Counted from the first letter of the stretch, positions 36,177 to 48,549 are shown. The stretch: 64,000 nucleotides of DNA from Basidiobolus meristosporus CBS 931.73 (GCA_002104905.1 MCFE01000317.1:32655-96654), one strand, 5' to 3'. A program made the numbers and translations. Notes: generated by a model from the letters alone, not told the origin.

Positions 36177-36776
36177 GATGATGATACCATCCACTAGGTA
36201 CGAGCCACCACCATATAAATATCCCGGCGCAACAAGCATTCATTGGCTCTACCAAATCATGCATCATTGAGGTCAAGCCAGAGATACATTTACCGATTTG
36301 TCACTTGGAAAAGTTCTCGGCTAGTTCCACAAGTCATTTTCACATGGCATACTGTCGACAGCTGCCGGCAAATTATCCTCTTTTGTCGATTGTCAAGTGA
36401 ACTATATATCGCCAAGGTAAATCATACATGCACGTAGACTCGAGATCCATGAATTGCTTGTCTCCGATCGTTAACAAATCATTTAGCCTCATTGTATATA
36501 GCTTATCATGATTCCACTGCCACAACCTAGGTTCTGGTTGTGATTCATTGTGGGATACATGGAATTTCTCGATATCTGATTAAATTTGAACCCGAATTTA
36601 AACCTGAATTTAAACTATCCATCTGGATAGATCCCACCCGGAGGATGAGTTGTTGTCTAGATTACAAGAAAAAAAAACGACCACAATGTTCAGAGTAAAT
36701 ACGTGCTCGGCACGGAGACTTCTTTCGTGTTGGTGTACTGTGGTAGTAAATATCCTTGTAGCGGTAACACTTCAAA
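36177..36776. other. Intergenic, 600 bases
   Basis: Divergent promoter region between the SDR and ETT1 genes. A short repeat (gaacccgaatttaaacctgaatttaaac) is present near 36590-36615. No gene. Confidence 0.5.
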
Positions 36777-38176
36777 ATGACTGGTGAACAAGAAAAGAAG
36801 CAGGTCAAACGCCCAAGAGGCTTGAAGAAGGCTGCTCTTGCAAACAAGAAAGCCAAGGTCGAGGAGCCTGAGGTGGAGACCAACGAAGAAGACATGACTT
36901 TGGTAATGGAGGGTGACGTAGACGAGGTTGAGGAATTGAGACTTATCTACGAAAGTGCCGGCGAGAAATTGGCCGAAGATCAAGACAAGGGCAAACTTCT
37001 GTTGAACGGTACTGTCCACGAAGCTGACCGCCTTTTACGCAACTGGGGAGAGGAGCCTATCCCAAGTAAGCTTTACTTGACTTACGGATCGGCCCTGTTC
37101 GACCTGAGCGAACTACAAGACAAGCCTGAAGACGCAACCGAGTATTTGAACGTGGCGATCGACCGCTTGGACTCCGCTTTGGAGAAGGCCAAGGAAGAAA
37201 ACACCGAGAATAACTGGGAATTGAACTTTGTTGTAGGAAAGGCCTACTTGACCAAGGTAGCTTGACTGTCGTGTTTTTATGGTACCATTTTGGTACGGTT
37301 ACTAACTGGAATCACGGGCGTTCGGTGTAGGCACGTATCACCCGCGAAACCTCCAAGGAAGATGACAGCGAATTGATTGAGAAAGCTTTGAAGCATCTCG
37401 ATGCCGTGTTCGATTCCATCCCAGAGGAAGCCGAGGACGCCGAAACCTCTCGCAAGCTTAATGCACTGAATGTTGCCGCCGAACTTGTTCGCCTTCATAC
37501 CGAGGTGTATGAGGATTGGGAACAAAAAGAAAAATTATATAAATGGGCCGAGGCCAAGTTTGCTGCCCTTCTCAAAGGTAAATTCGAAACAGTACCACCA
37601 CAGCCAGCTCGATTCCAACCTTAACACCATCGTCTCCCTAGTCAATGAGAAGAGCTTCCAAACTTTGGTTAGTCTTGGTGGCTGCTACTTGTCCATGGCT
37701 AACAGCCGTCTGGAAAAACTGGATGAGAACCAGGAGGGCGAAGACGAGGATGAAGAGATCCCTTGTGATGATTTGGCCAAGGAGTACCTTGAGAACGGTA
37801 AATTATTTCCTGACATGGTTCGACCTGTAGCATAATCTAAACCTCTTTTTAGCTGTCAAGTATCTCAAGGATGCTGAGAGCAGAATCGATGGCGGTGGTG
37901 TTGAAGTGTCCAGACTCCTTACTTTGGTAGGCGCTAATGACATGGAAGCCTTTTGTTGATGCGAAATTTACATGCTTTGCTATTTAGCTTGGTGAGGCCC
38001 AAATCAACTTGGGTAACATGGAAGAAAATGAGGAGGCTCAATATGCCTTGTACCAACAAGCAGTAGACAACTTGAAGAAGGCTACCACTGTTGGTGGTGA
38101 AGACTTCACTCTTCCAGAGCAATTCGGCGACTTCCTTGATGAATGGGAAAACGAATTGCAAGACGACAAGGCTTGA
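36777..38176 (+). CDS. ETT1: Ett1/Nro1-like protein (enhancer of translation termination)
   Basis: Five exons (36777-37256, 37331-37577, 37642-37797, 37853-37926, 37988-38176) keep frame, 381 residues. A basic start (KKQVKRPRGLKKAALANKKA) like that of Ett1 is followed by helical TPR-like repeats with an acidic low-complexity loop (ENQEGEDEDEEI). Yeast Ett1 affects stop codon readthrough, and fission yeast Nro1 controls the oxygen sensor Ofd1. The call rests on the start motif, length and TPR-like layout, so it is a good but not certain assignment. Confidence 0.72.
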
Positions 38177-38408
38177 TTGCCTCATCGTTCAATATATAGA
38201 TAAATAAAGCAACTCGTCAATCACGACACTGTACTTATCTTTCCAACAAATCTAGTTGGTGTTTATTTACTTGCAGATGAATTATGGTGAAGAGTTTATG
38301 ATGTGGGAGAATGGTGCATTGATAAGCAATGTTTACTCTTTGGGTCTCCATACGGAAGACTAAACTTGAATGCTTGAACTGTGGGTGAGATTATGCAGGT
38401 ATTTCGAT

Positions 38409-40198
38409 TTAAACGAAAGACTTGACGAAATCAGGAATGACAGTACGAAGCTTCTTGTCAGTGGCTTCGGTGATTTGGCCCTCCTTCTTGATGGCCTCAA
38501 GAATGTCAGCATGGCTGGAGGTCATGTAGGGAAGGAAAGCGGATTCGAATTCGACAATGCGCTTAACATCGACCTTATCCAAGAAACCGTTGACACCGGC
38601 GAAGATGATGGCAACTTGTTGTTCAACAGGGAGGGGCTTGTATTGAGGTTGCTTCAACAATTCGGTGAGACGGGCACCACGGTTAAGCAAGAATTGAGTG
38701 GAGGCATCCAAATCGGAACCGAATTGGGCGAAGGCAGCGACTTCACGGTACTGAGCCAAGAAGAGCTTCAAGGAACCAGCAACTTGCTTCATGGCCTTGG
38801 TTTGAGCGGCGGAACCGACACGGGACACGGAGATACCGACGTTAATGGCAGGACGGATACCCTTGAAGAACAATTCAGCTTCCAAGAAGATTTGGCCATC
38901 GGTAATGGAAATGACGTTGGTAGGAATGTAGGCAGACACATCACCACCTTGGGTTTCAATGATGGGAAGAGCGGTCAAGGAACCAGAGCCGAAGTTCTTG
39001 TTCATCTTGGCAGCACGCTCCAAAAGTCTGGAGTGAAGGTAGAAGACATCACCAGGGTAAGCTTCACGACCAGGAGGACGACGAAGCAAGAGAGACATCT
39101 GACGATAGGCAACAGCTTGCTTGGACAAATCGTCGAAGACAATGAGAGCGTGCTTGCCGTTATCACGGAAATATTCACCCATGGCACATCCGGAGTAAGG
39201 AGCCAAGAACTGAAGGGGAGCAGCCTCGGAGGCAGTGGCGGCAACGACAATAGAGTACTTCATGGCGTCGTTCTCTTCCAAGGTCTTGACGAATTGAGCA
39301 ACAGTGGATCTCTTCTGACCAATGGCAACGTAGACGCAGTACAACTTCTTGGATTCATCATCGGCATCGTTCCACTTCTTCTGGTTGAGAATGGTATCGA
39401 GGGCGACAGCGGTCTTGCCGGTTTGACGATCACCAATAATCAACTCACGCTGACCACGACCGATGGGAAGCATGGAATCGATGGACTTCATACCAGTTTG
39501 CATAGGTTCGTGGACAGATTGACGAGGAATAATACCAGGAGCCTTGACTTGGACACGTTGGCGAGTGGCTCCGGCAATAGGGCCCTTACCGTCGATGGGG
39601 TTACCCAAAGCATCAACGACACGACCGAGCAAGCCCTCACCGGTAGGGACATCGACGATGTTACCAGTACGCTTAACAGTATCACCCTCCTTGATCAAAC
39701 GATCGTTACCGAAGACGACAATACCGACGTTATCGGGCTCCAAGTTAAGAGCCATTCCTTGGACTCCAGAGGAGAACTCAACCATCTCTTCGGCTTGGAC
39801 ATTCTTAAGGCCGTAGACACGGGCAATACCGTCACCAACGGAGAGGACACGTCCGGTTTCGTTGATGTCAGAAGAGTCGGAAAGACCGAGGATACGCTCC
39901 TCGAGAATAGAAGAAACCTCGGAGGTGGCTATCATAGGCAAAGGTAAATAACTAGGTCTGGTGTTAAGTCAGAGGAGCGGAAACTTACTAGGCTTGGCAC
40001 CGGCAAGGTTTACAGAAGCGGTAGACAAGAGTCTAGAAACAGCCCCAGCATTTTTGGCCTTGAAAGTAGATGAAGGTGAATATCTAGGCGCCACTGATGG
40101 GGGTGCACTGGCTCACAGGCGAGCGTACTTACAATGTAAGGAGTCTTGGTAGTAAGGGCTTGACGAGCAGCCAAGCGAAGGACAGTATTTCTAAGCAT
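38409..40198 (-). CDS. ATP1: Mitochondrial ATP synthase subunit alpha
   Basis: Three exons, ATG at 40198, stop at 38409. A mitochondrial presequence rich in R/A/S ([15 protein letters not shown], then the next exon [13 protein letters not shown]) leads to the conserved F1-alpha: [11 protein letters not shown], nucleotide loop [34 protein letters not shown] and the arginine finger region [14 protein letters not shown]. The main exon of about 500 codons is strongly codon-biased, as expected for a highly expressed gene, and this creates a long antisense open frame that should be ignored. The protein forms the alpha3beta3 head of F1. Confidence 0.97.
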
Positions 40199-40558
40199 GC
40201 TTACCAACGTATTGATTAAGAAGAAAGAGGTAGACCTACTTACTTGTTGCTTAATAGGCTCATATTATCATGAATCCACAAGAAATTTTGGACGTGACCC
40301 TGGTCGACCTCACTCTTTCCCCATCACCACAAACTAATCACCCATGCGGTTGATTGTACCATGACCCAATAATAGCTGATTGGACCCAAGTCCCCACTAC
40401 CAACCAAGTTGATGGGGTCAACCCACTTCCACTACAATTTATCCTTTCTGCAAGTACTCATGGGGATTTGCCCAATAATGATCGCATTCAACATATTTCT
40501 AGATGAGCCCTGAAAATTCCATTTCCCCGCTGATTCTAGTTGTCCCGGCCAAACGACA
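40199..40558. other. Intergenic, about 360 bases
   Basis: Divergent promoter region between ATP1 and bL21m. CCAAT-type boxes occur (ccaat near 40366 and caat near 40474). No gene. Confidence 0.5.
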
Positions 40559-41208
40559 ATGTTAAAGTTATGGAGGACTGCTCAAGCTACCGCTCGACCG
40601 GTGGCGAACAGTATCAAACCCAACCTTACGAATAGTACGCAACTACTTTGCTATCCCTCGCCATTCCTCTTTGATAACCTAAACTTTGATCGTAGTTTTC
40701 AGACAATATCATCAGAGCACGCCCGCTTTAGGCAAGTTAAGGAACGCCCGCGTCGCGTTTCCGTATTCTAACCATTCCTAACATTCACACAGGCCCAACC
40801 CAGATCCAGCTGCCGCGCAGCACCTACACCCAGCAAACACAAGGTGCCCTCAGTAAACTTCGCGAGCAACTTCGCTACTACGCAATTGCCGAGATAGCTG
40901 GCCGTCCGTTTTTGGTGACCAAGAATGACGTAGTGGTGGTGGACCATATGAAAGAAGTAGAGCTAGGGGATATACTGAAGCTGAATCGAGTGCGGGAGTT
41001 AGGCTCTAAGGATTACACCATCCAGGGAAAGCCGTATGTTTCGCCAGACTTCTACAGCATTCGCGCCACGGTGATTGAGCAGCCCAAAGGAAAGCAGATC
41101 GAGATCATCAAGAAGAAAAGAAGAAAGGGTTATCAGCGTCGACTCACCCATCGACAGCCTTACACCGTCCTTAGAATTTCTGAGGTCGAGGTGAATAAGT
41201 TAGCCTAA
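40559..41208 (+). CDS. MRPL21: Mitochondrial large ribosomal subunit protein bL21m
   Basis: ATG at 40559. The last exon holds the L21 fold: LREQLRYYAIAEIAGRPFLV, then DVVVVDHMKEVELGDILKLNRV with the conserved GDxLxLxRV, and a basic tail KIIKKKRRKGYQRRLTHRQ-like segment with YTVLRISEV. Exon 1 (MLKLWRTAQATARPVAN) is a typical presequence. Two small introns lie between 40640 and 40820, but the precise borders of the short middle exon are not fixed. It sits head to head with ATP1. Confidence 0.85.
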
Positions 41209-41805
41209 CTCCCACATCCCAGCATCTGCTCCACTTGCACAATGATCATTTACAAATATAAAGTTACTTTCTAGTCCAGATCATGTGATGAGGCTCCGTA
41301 CTCTAATCTTGGATGATGTGGGGAAGTCGGTAGGGCCACGCTTGCGGTATTCCATCCCAATAGGCTTGACAAACCACTTTCTTTTTTCTGATGAGCGTGC
41401 TGAGAATTTGGTGAATTTGTAAAATTACCCCGAAAATCGAGACTTTTACCCCAAAGCTATAACTAAAATTCTTCATGTCACGTGTTTTTCCAACCCTGCA
41501 CTTCACCCTCTGAAGCCCCAAATTTTGATCCCCCAACCAACGGCAAATTAATACCTTCAAGCATCCCGCTTAGTTTACGGTTTGTTGCCGACAATAGTTT
41601 CAAAGGTAGTGTGCTGTTCTGTCGTTGAACGTTATTAAGGATTTCGTTTGTCACTGCTTCTGTACATCCACTATACATACCCCTCTTCTGGTAAAGGCAC
41701 CACACTACATTGTTATCGTACCTTTGACACGAGTTTCTCATTCAATACTGGGATTGGAGCCTTTGAACTAACAAGAATTTCTGACCTTCTATAGAATAAT
41801 TCACT
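41209..41805. other. Intergenic, about 600 bases
   Basis: Between two plus-strand genes. A CACGTG-containing gtcacgtgttt occurs near 41477. No supported gene. Confidence 0.5.
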
Positions 41806-42677
41806 ATGGCCTCGAGATTGACCAGAATCGCTCCCGGTATGTCCATTCTACGTAGCTTGATTCGCACTGTCTGGATACTGATAAATATTCTTTGGTAATT
41901 TACCAGCTCTTAAGACCGTTGCTACTAGCTCCTCTATCAACGCTAGACGCTCCATTGCTTCTACCTGGGCCAGACACTACTCCACTGGCAAAGAGGGTAT
42001 GGTCCATTGGGCAGTTATCTCACGTTGCTTGTCCGTATCTAATGCAAAGTTCGGGGAATTTTCTAGAGAAGCAAGTTGAGCCTCAACAAAAGGCCCAGAG
42101 CATCATTGATGCCCTTCCCGGTAACTCTTTCATCAGCAAGACCGGTTATATCACCGTCGGCGCTGGTCTCATCACCTGGGCTATCTCCAAGGAAATCTAC
42201 GTTTTCAACGAGGAAACCTTGGTTCTCGGTTCCTTCATTGGTATTGTTACTTACCTCATCAAAATCATGAAGCAACCATACAACGAATGGGCTGAAGGCC
42301 ACATCAACCGTGTCCGCGACATCCTCGTCCAAGCTCGTGAAGACCACAAGGTTGCCGTTAAGGAGAGAGTCAATGACGTCAACCAGCTCCAAGACATCGT
42401 TGATGTTACCAAGAACCTCTTCGAGATGTCCAAGGAGATGGCCCGTCTCGAAGCTGAGGCATTCGAGCTCAAGCAAAAGTCAGCAGTCTCCGCTGAATTG
42501 AAGAGCGTCCTTGACTCTTGGGTCAGATACGAGAACTCCGTTCGTGAAAGAGAACAGAAGGAGCTTGCCACTTCAGTTATCGAGTCCGTCAAGGCACAAC
42601 TTCAAGATTCCAAGACCCAAGACCAAATCTTGGCTCAATGTTTCAAGGATGTTGAGAAGATCGCTGCTAGAGCTTAA
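41806..42677 (+). CDS. ATP4: Mitochondrial ATP synthase subunit b (subunit 4)
   Basis: Three exons, 41806-41836, 41907-41996 and 42067-42677, give 243 residues. A presequence (MASRLTRIAPALKTV) leads to KAQSIIDALPG, two hydrophobic spans (TGYITVGAGLITWAISKE and LVLGSFIGIVTYLIKIM) and a long charged helical stalk ending KDVEKIAARA. This is the peripheral stator stalk subunit of F1Fo. It is close to ATP1 and two mitoribosomal genes. Confidence 0.95.
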
Positions 42678-43265
42678 GTTAACCTCACTAAATAACCACG
42701 TATCTTCTCATCCACTACCATTCTCTCATCATATACACCAATGCTGAAGTCTTCTAACCTTTCATTTTGCATCATGTTTGACACTCAGTACTCTACTGCA
42801 ACTTGCAAAACATTAGGAAACCAATTCTCATATCAACCGCAATAAAATCGGATTTTCTGAATTACACTTGATATTTTGCCGGATAAGCCAATCCGTATAT
42901 ACAACACAATCTAGATAGAGAACTATGGTTAATCCAACCCAAAAGGAAGGGCCAGAAATTGGCCGAACAATCATGCAGGCCTAGGGCATTGTAGTTAGCA
43001 TAATGAAACTTTCCGATACGGATGCAATAACCACCATTGTCCCCACCTTCTATCCAGGTTGACCACTGGAGCACAATTATCTTTCGCATCTTAAATACTC
43101 ACGCCGGCAATGGGACCAACCTTATCTACTTGTTTCTCCAACCACTTCCCTGCTCAGTGGATACCATCTTTGCAGTGTAGTGCAACTAAGTAACCCCAGC
43201 CGAAGTGGATAGAGTCTCATAAAGTCCCCTTTCTAGTTTTGCTCTCGTGATTGCATTTTTCCATC
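42678..43265. other. Intergenic, about 590 bases
   Basis: Between two plus-strand genes. AATAAAATCGG near 42842 may be the ATP4 polyadenylation signal. No gene. Confidence 0.5.
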
Positions 43266-43828
43266 ATGGCAGCTAAACTCCCAGATTTGAACGACCTTTT
43301 CAACTCTCTGCCCTCATCGCAAGAGAGACTTCGCTATTCTACCGATTTCACGCAAGAGCTTATCGCCGAGTTTGATACGCAGCGTAGAAAGATGCATCAA
43401 GAACTCGAGGCTCAACGAATAGCCCTGGTAGGTTCTGAAAACATTGCCAGCTGCTTTGGCTCCTAACTCCTTTTACCAATTCATAGGAACGTGGATATCT
43501 TCAATTCAAAGAGCCGGCAGACTCGGGGTCCGCTGAAGCAGATATGCCAGATCCCGATGATCAAGCCAATCCTAGATCCACCTCTCCAGCTAAGCCACGC
43601 AAGGGTGGCAACAATTTCAAGACCTTGCGGAAGAACATCCTTCAAATATGGCGCAACAATGAGGTCACGGGGAAAGGTGAAGCGGTCAACATGCGCCGAG
43701 CGAAGAGCTGGAACACCAAGGAAGATAGTGACAGTTCTAGAGCAATTGCGGACAAAAAGTCCAAATTCAGCACTTGGAAGGGTTTTTCCTTTCCGACCTG
43801 CACTGAGGATACAACCGATGATTCCTAA
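43266..43828 (+). CDS. Hypothetical 167-residue protein
   Basis: Two exons, 43266-43427 and 43487-43828, with a good GT-AG intron of 59 bases that keeps the frame. The N-terminal half is a predicted helix (SSQERLRYSTDFTQELIAEF, then QRRKMHQELEAQRIALE), likely coiled coil. The middle is basic (KPRKGGNNFKTLRKNILQIW) and the tail is serine-rich. I do not recognise the family. Splicing and codon pattern support a real gene. Confidence 0.6.
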
Positions 43829-44276
43829 TGTGCGTAGTAAGTTCTTCGGGTGTTTTGGATATATGTTGAAAGCGAATGTTAGGCCAAATATCTGGTTGAT
43901 GTATGCCCTTCTGCACTGGTTGCAAGGACATCTCATTGTTATTTTACCTATGCTGATGACGGCCTGTGCTCTAGATAATTGTGAACACTTGGATGATCCC
44001 CTTCTATTCGCAACTGTTATAAAAATACTATTGAACTAGATACGAGCTTGTGTTTGATGTAGCTTTTAATCAAGATAAAAGTCATCTAAAGAATGTGTGT
44101 GTATTTGCGTACCTCCCGTGAAGCAACGATTATACACAGAGGAGCCAAGAAACCAAGTATGAGAAATGAATGATGAGTGAAGATAATAAAGATCAATTGA
44201 AGGTTCTAAGTGAAGGTTTTGTAGAATTTGTTGATTGTATTGGTGTGCTTATTCATGTTCTGCAATAGGTTCGCAC
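43829..44276. other. Intergenic, about 450 bases
   Basis: Between convergent genes. Nothing recognised. Confidence 0.45.
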
Positions 44277-44677
44277 TTATGTCTTCTTGTTCTTCATGAA
44301 GTTGGTGGCCTTAATTTGCTCCTTATTTACACGTCTGTAGTAGGCCTTGTCGTTAGGATCGTTTCTACGTGCTTCCCGCTTCTCGGTATCGAGCAATTCC
44401 CACAACCATTCGGGATATTCACTCTCAGCTTTGGCAATTGGATCGCCCTTGCCCTTGGTAAAGTTAATCCCCTTCAACACGGTACCTTCGGGAGCTGAGG
44501 ATGTAGGATATACTTTCTTGGTTTTTCCCTCTGCCTTGGCTAAGTACAAATATTTTTAGGAACGAGCGTGGTCAATATTCGTTTAGTAAAAAGTTTACCA
44601 GCAACGTTAGAGGCGCTGACAGCAGTGGTACGGAAGAGTCGCACCAGAGCTACGTTTCTTAAGAGTAAGCCGGACAT
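44277..44677 (-). CDS. MRPL54: Mitochondrial large ribosomal subunit protein mL54
   Basis: Two exons, ATG at 44677, stop at 44277. A presequence (MSGLLLRNVALVRLFRTTAV) precedes the mL54 core: APEGTVLKGINFTKGKGDPIA interrupted after TKGKG, then SEYPEWLWELLDTE, which carries the diagnostic YPxWLW motif, and a basic C-terminus. Fourth nuclear-encoded mitochondrial protein within about 6 kb. Confidence 0.88.
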
Positions 44678-44890
44678 GACGGGGATTTGCTAAATAGAAG
44701 TAAGGCTCACTTATGCTTCAGGTCGTCAAGTTGACTCCAGCAAAATATTTCGCTACATAAAATTTTTCAAGAGGTTTTCAATGATAGCCCTGTAAACTGA
44801 TCAATCAAATTATATTTGTGCTGAATAAATTATCGGATAATTAACCACGAAAATTGGGTAATTTATCTATGAGCTTGACTTTTATTTTGA

Positions 44891-45814
44891 TTATATCAAA
44901 ATGCCGTAGTATTCTGCTCTCGGGTATGATGTTTGCAGTTCTGGCCATTGAACCAGAAACCTATCTACCCATGGATACAAAATTCTTCCAGTCAAGGAAA
45001 GCGTGTTAACTCTGGCAAAGGATTCGACATATACAATCGTCGCATGATGTATTCCCAGCACCTTCCAGAGTAAAATAATCAGAATTGAAAAAAATATCTT
45101 TTGCAAAGATTAGGTTATACCTTGAGTATGTATAATAGGACGCAGACTGGTACACAGCTTCCAGGTCCATTGCAAACCACCTATGTTGAACAAGAATTTA
45201 TAAATTACTTGTTCACTTGGAGTGAAAAGTGAGAAGCACTTACGAGCTCTGGTCGTTCAGAATACACGAAACTGAAGGAGTAGACGAGTGCCTTAAGGAC
45301 ACTTACTGGTGTGGTGAGCCAAGATTGACCAACTTGACGAGCTCGAGGAATTTTGTATATCCTGTACTGTAGATCGGTATTGTTAGCAACAGTGATGCTT
45401 GGTTATCTCTGCTATCAGCTCGCTATGAAATACCTCTTCTCCTTCTAGACTCTTTACCGTGCTTTCAAATTCCTTAGCTTTCACTTCACTAAGTGCATCA
45501 GAATCAGCACACACATATATCCTTGGCGTATACTTCCTCAACTCAAGGCCTTTGACAAACTGTAACATCTCAGTTGTGTGGCCGCCTATCGTCCAAATGG
45601 GTCATAAAGTTTAAGCACCACAATGGTTGGGTTTTTTTCGGACAATGAAGCAATTAACACCGCCAAACTCCATACCTGAGCCAAGAAAAATTAAAGCTTT
45701 GCATGGAATAGTTCGGCCACTGCCTTTAATGTGTCTGCTACCACGAAGAGACCACACTCTGTAGCCCAGGAATAGGCCTATGCTAGTAATTAGCACAAAG
45801 CAGATATACAACAT
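44891..45814 (-). CDS. ALG14: ALG14, membrane anchor of UDP-GlcNAc transferase
   Basis: Four or five short exons on the minus strand. ATG at 45814 begins an N-terminal membrane anchor (YICFVLITSIGLFLGYRVW). Next come ALIFLGSG joined to GGHTTEMLQFVKGL after an intron of about 115 bases, YTPRIYVCADSDALS, then CNGPGSCVPVCVLLYI and a C-terminal YVESFARVNTLSLTGRILYP with VQWPELQTSYPRAEYYG. All are Alg14 hallmarks. Alg14 recruits the catalytic subunit Alg13 to the ER membrane for the second step of lipid-linked oligosaccharide assembly. Confidence 0.92.
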
Positions 45815-45914
45815 GATCAAATTGGTCCTTGGTTTTTCATACTAAATACGTATGGTTTGTTCAACTCGGGATTTTATTACAGAATTTGAGGCAATCACGA
45901 TCATTTGTATAATT

Positions 45915-46450
45915 CTATTTGGAGAGAGATGAGCCAGAGCAAGATTTATCATTGGTCATGTCTGACTCCCTCATCTTCACTAATAAAGTGCTGATCGAAT
46001 CCCCATGTATTCGCCATAAATCATGATTATCGTGCACAGCTAAGCTAAGCTCCATGGCCATATTCGTAAGGGAGCGCAGGATTCTGCCAAGGTTCCAGAT
46101 ATTACTGGCTATATTTAGCATCGCTGCCTATTATGGCTCCATATGACAGACACCCTTCGTTCCATTGGTTTTGAATCAGGCACCACTACTCCGCAACTAG
46201 AGCAGAGGTAGGACTTTCTGGCCTTTTGCACCTGATCCAATGTCAGTGACAGACAATAAGAGCCAAAGTATGTGAAATTCCTGCAGTGAAACATAGAATT
46301 TAAATGGCTTAAGCTTCTTCTAGTATTCGCTTGGTGCATAGGGTCTTTGACACAAACAATTAGGCCATTGTCATCAAAGTTAATGTTGTGGGTCATAGTA
46401 TCCGATTTAGAAAGACTGTCTTTTGAGGAAAGCGTTGAAAGCTGGGTCAT
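45915..46450 (-). CDS. Hypothetical protein, possibly two exons
   Basis: Two open frames abut: ATG 46450 to 46115 (111 codons, with LCSSCGVVVPDS) and a second frame ending at 45915 (SNIWNLGRILRSL, then MAMELSLAVHDNHDLWRIHG). A GT-AG junction near 46121-46150 could fuse them but the intron would be only about 29 bases. The composition looks coding, yet no family is recognised. It may be one gene, a decayed gene or two chance frames. Confidence 0.35.
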
Positions 46451-46675
46451 TTTAAATGCGGCAATTTGTCCGTTACATCGAACATTGGCATCTATGTAAC
46501 ATGATAATCTTTGACGTAATAGCTATGCAAGATGCCACTTCCTAGTGGATTCTTTCCATTAGAACACTTTCAAGTAGTATGATCGAACAATACTGTACCA
46601 CCGTGTTGAACAAAACGGGTTTTGACATTGTAAATGTGTCTCCATAGCGGTTCCCTGCATGCTTCACCCAGAAAC

Positions 46676-46685
46676 TATATATAAT
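46676..46685 (+). promoter_or_regulatory. Putative TATA box
   Basis: TATATATAAT lies about 54 bases upstream of the ATG at 46739. Confidence 0.5.
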
Positions 46686-46738
46686 CTTAGATGGCCATCT
46701 GGCTTTTGTATCATCACTAAATCTTAACCGCTTTTACC

Positions 46739-47578
46739 ATGTCGAATCTTATGTTGGAAACACAAACCCTCCATACATTCCCTCATTTCACCCACCAGGA
46801 ACACGAAATTGAGCCTGCAACCGTTCCCGTCGAGAGCGTCTCTGAAAAGCCTGACCCACATCAGGAACTCCTTCAATTTGTGAACAACGTCCGTTTGCCA
46901 ACCAAGCAAGAATTCCGTGATATCGTTCAAGACAAGCAGAAGTCTACGGAATTGTACTCCACCCTACTTGATACTTGCGAACAATTGGACAAGTTAACCA
47001 AGGATAGCCAAACCGAAGCTCCTGCCTGCATCGATGACCTTCCTCAATATTGGACCGTCCTAGGCTCGCCTTACTATCAGAAAGCACGCACCATGGCTTT
47101 GAGACAGTTCCATTCTCCTCAATCATCCTACTTCCTCCCTAACAGTGATGAGATGATTTTTGAGATTGTAAAGAGCTGGAACGTATTCCCTAGCAGCATC
47201 CTCAAGAGCCAGCATGGGCGTGAGCGTGTATTGGCATGGATTAAGACATTCTATGCCCTCGAAAGAGCTGCAGTTCGTAACAAGGTGGTCGGAGTCCGTA
47301 TGAGCGTTCGCAATCACCGCAAGCTGGATGGTAAAGCATTGACTCAAAGCATCTTACCTGAAGGTTATCCAGTTACACATCAAATGGTCAAGCGCGCGGT
47401 GTTGATGAGAGACACTAGCAAGCGCAGAGGCTCTTGGTCGAATATGGACAAGGAAAGAGAATTCTGGAACCATTACCAGGAAGCACTCGTTGACTTGCGT
47501 GATATGTCACGCCATGAGGCTGAATCACATCTTACTAGCCTTGTAAAGAAGGATCAGGAGCACCACGGAAAATTCTAA
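46739..47578 (+). CDS. Hypothetical 279-residue protein
   Basis: Single open frame from ATG 46739 to 47578 with good codon pattern and a TATA box upstream. The sequence is soluble and largely helical (LPTKQEFRDIVQDKQKS, then YYQKARTMALRQF, then ALERAAVRNKVVGVRM and WNHYQEALVDLRDM). No domain is recognised and there is no signal peptide or membrane span. Confidence 0.65.
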   Translation: MSNLMLETQTLHTFPHFTHQEHEIEPATVPVESVSEKPDPHQELLQFVNNVRLPTKQEFRDIVQDKQKSTELYSTLLDTCEQLDKLTKDSQTEAPACIDDLPQYWTVLGSPYYQKARTMALRQFHSPQSSYFLPNSDEMIFEIVKSWNVFPSSILKSQHGRERVLAWIKTFYALERAAVRNKVVGVRMSVRNHRKLDGKALTQSILPEGYPVTHQMVKRAVLMRDTSKRRGSWSNMDKEREFWNHYQEALVDLRDMSRHEAESHLTSLVKKDQEHHGKF

Positions 47579-48549
47579 GTACTCTCCACCGAATGCGCTG
47601 TCCATGTATTTCTCCATAATTTTTGTATTTGTGTCTTGAAGTTACAGCCAAGCAATGGTGTATATTTGGTGGATGTCAGATAGCAGTCGATTCATATATT
47701 TTATTTCCTGGCTTGTTGAAATTAGTATCGTAGTTATAAAGAATTTTTAAAACCACTAAATAACTGTGTTGCCCCCATCACTACAAAGCCATATAAAATT
47801 TCCTACTGAAATATCCGTTTGCTCCATTAACATTATTACAAAGCCATACAAACTTCTCTACTGACATACCCGTTGGCTGCATTTAGTCCAAAAATGCTAA
47901 AGATTCATGAGTATAGGCCTAGTGCTCATATACCTGGGCCACTCTATGTTCAGTGTAAGTACCAATCAATCGTACTTCTCACAAGTGCTGGATGGCAGTA
48001 AGAATTATATATATAACACAAGTACCGAATGATCGTAATTAGCATAAATACTGGATAGTCGTTAGCGTTATTGATCAATTATAACATAGTTCCAAAACTT
48101 CATGTAGTAATATTGTCGGATAATATATATCTTCTATATCTTATGCATGCTAAAGATACATTGGACAATGTTACTACGCAAGACGCACCCACTAGTACAT
48201 ATCAGAATCAACATCGGAGCGCCACATGCTATCAAGCAGTCATACAGCACTGATCTTTATTACTAATTGTAGTATGGGATTGCCAGGATTTCCTATTGTG
48301 ACCCAAGCGCTAAGATTGCAAACTAGTCGATCAGCTTATCGCATAGTAATCTTGAACAATCCCAGCAGAATAACTATTCTCTCTGATGGTTGACCTATCA
48401 TGTGCTTTTTAATATTTGCAAGAAACATGCATTCGCTAGTTAAGACACTGCATACAACCTCAATTTACTATAAAACCCATTTCTGCTCTCGTATTGCTTT
48501 TGCTTTCCTTCCTGTTTTCGATTTTGTGTATATAATCGTCTATGTTGTA
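47579..48549. other. Intergenic, about 970 bases
   Basis: AT-rich. A near-repeat of 'ccatataaaatttcctactgaaatatccgtttgctcc' in diverged form occurs twice near 47788 and 47843 (both share 'acaaagccatacaaa-ttct-tactga'). It also holds a TATA box for the next gene. No other gene seen. Confidence 0.45.
48469..48475 (+). promoter_or_regulatory. Putative TATA box of the glycosyltransferase gene
   Basis: TATAAAA about 75 bases upstream of the ATG at 48550. Its position argues for that start over the in-frame ATG at 48400, which lies upstream of it. Confidence 0.5.

Noticed and set aside
38370-39947. 525-codon open frame antisense to ATP1
   Set aside because: It mirrors the codon bias of the ATP synthase alpha gene on the other strand; its translation is low in complexity and unlike any protein I know.
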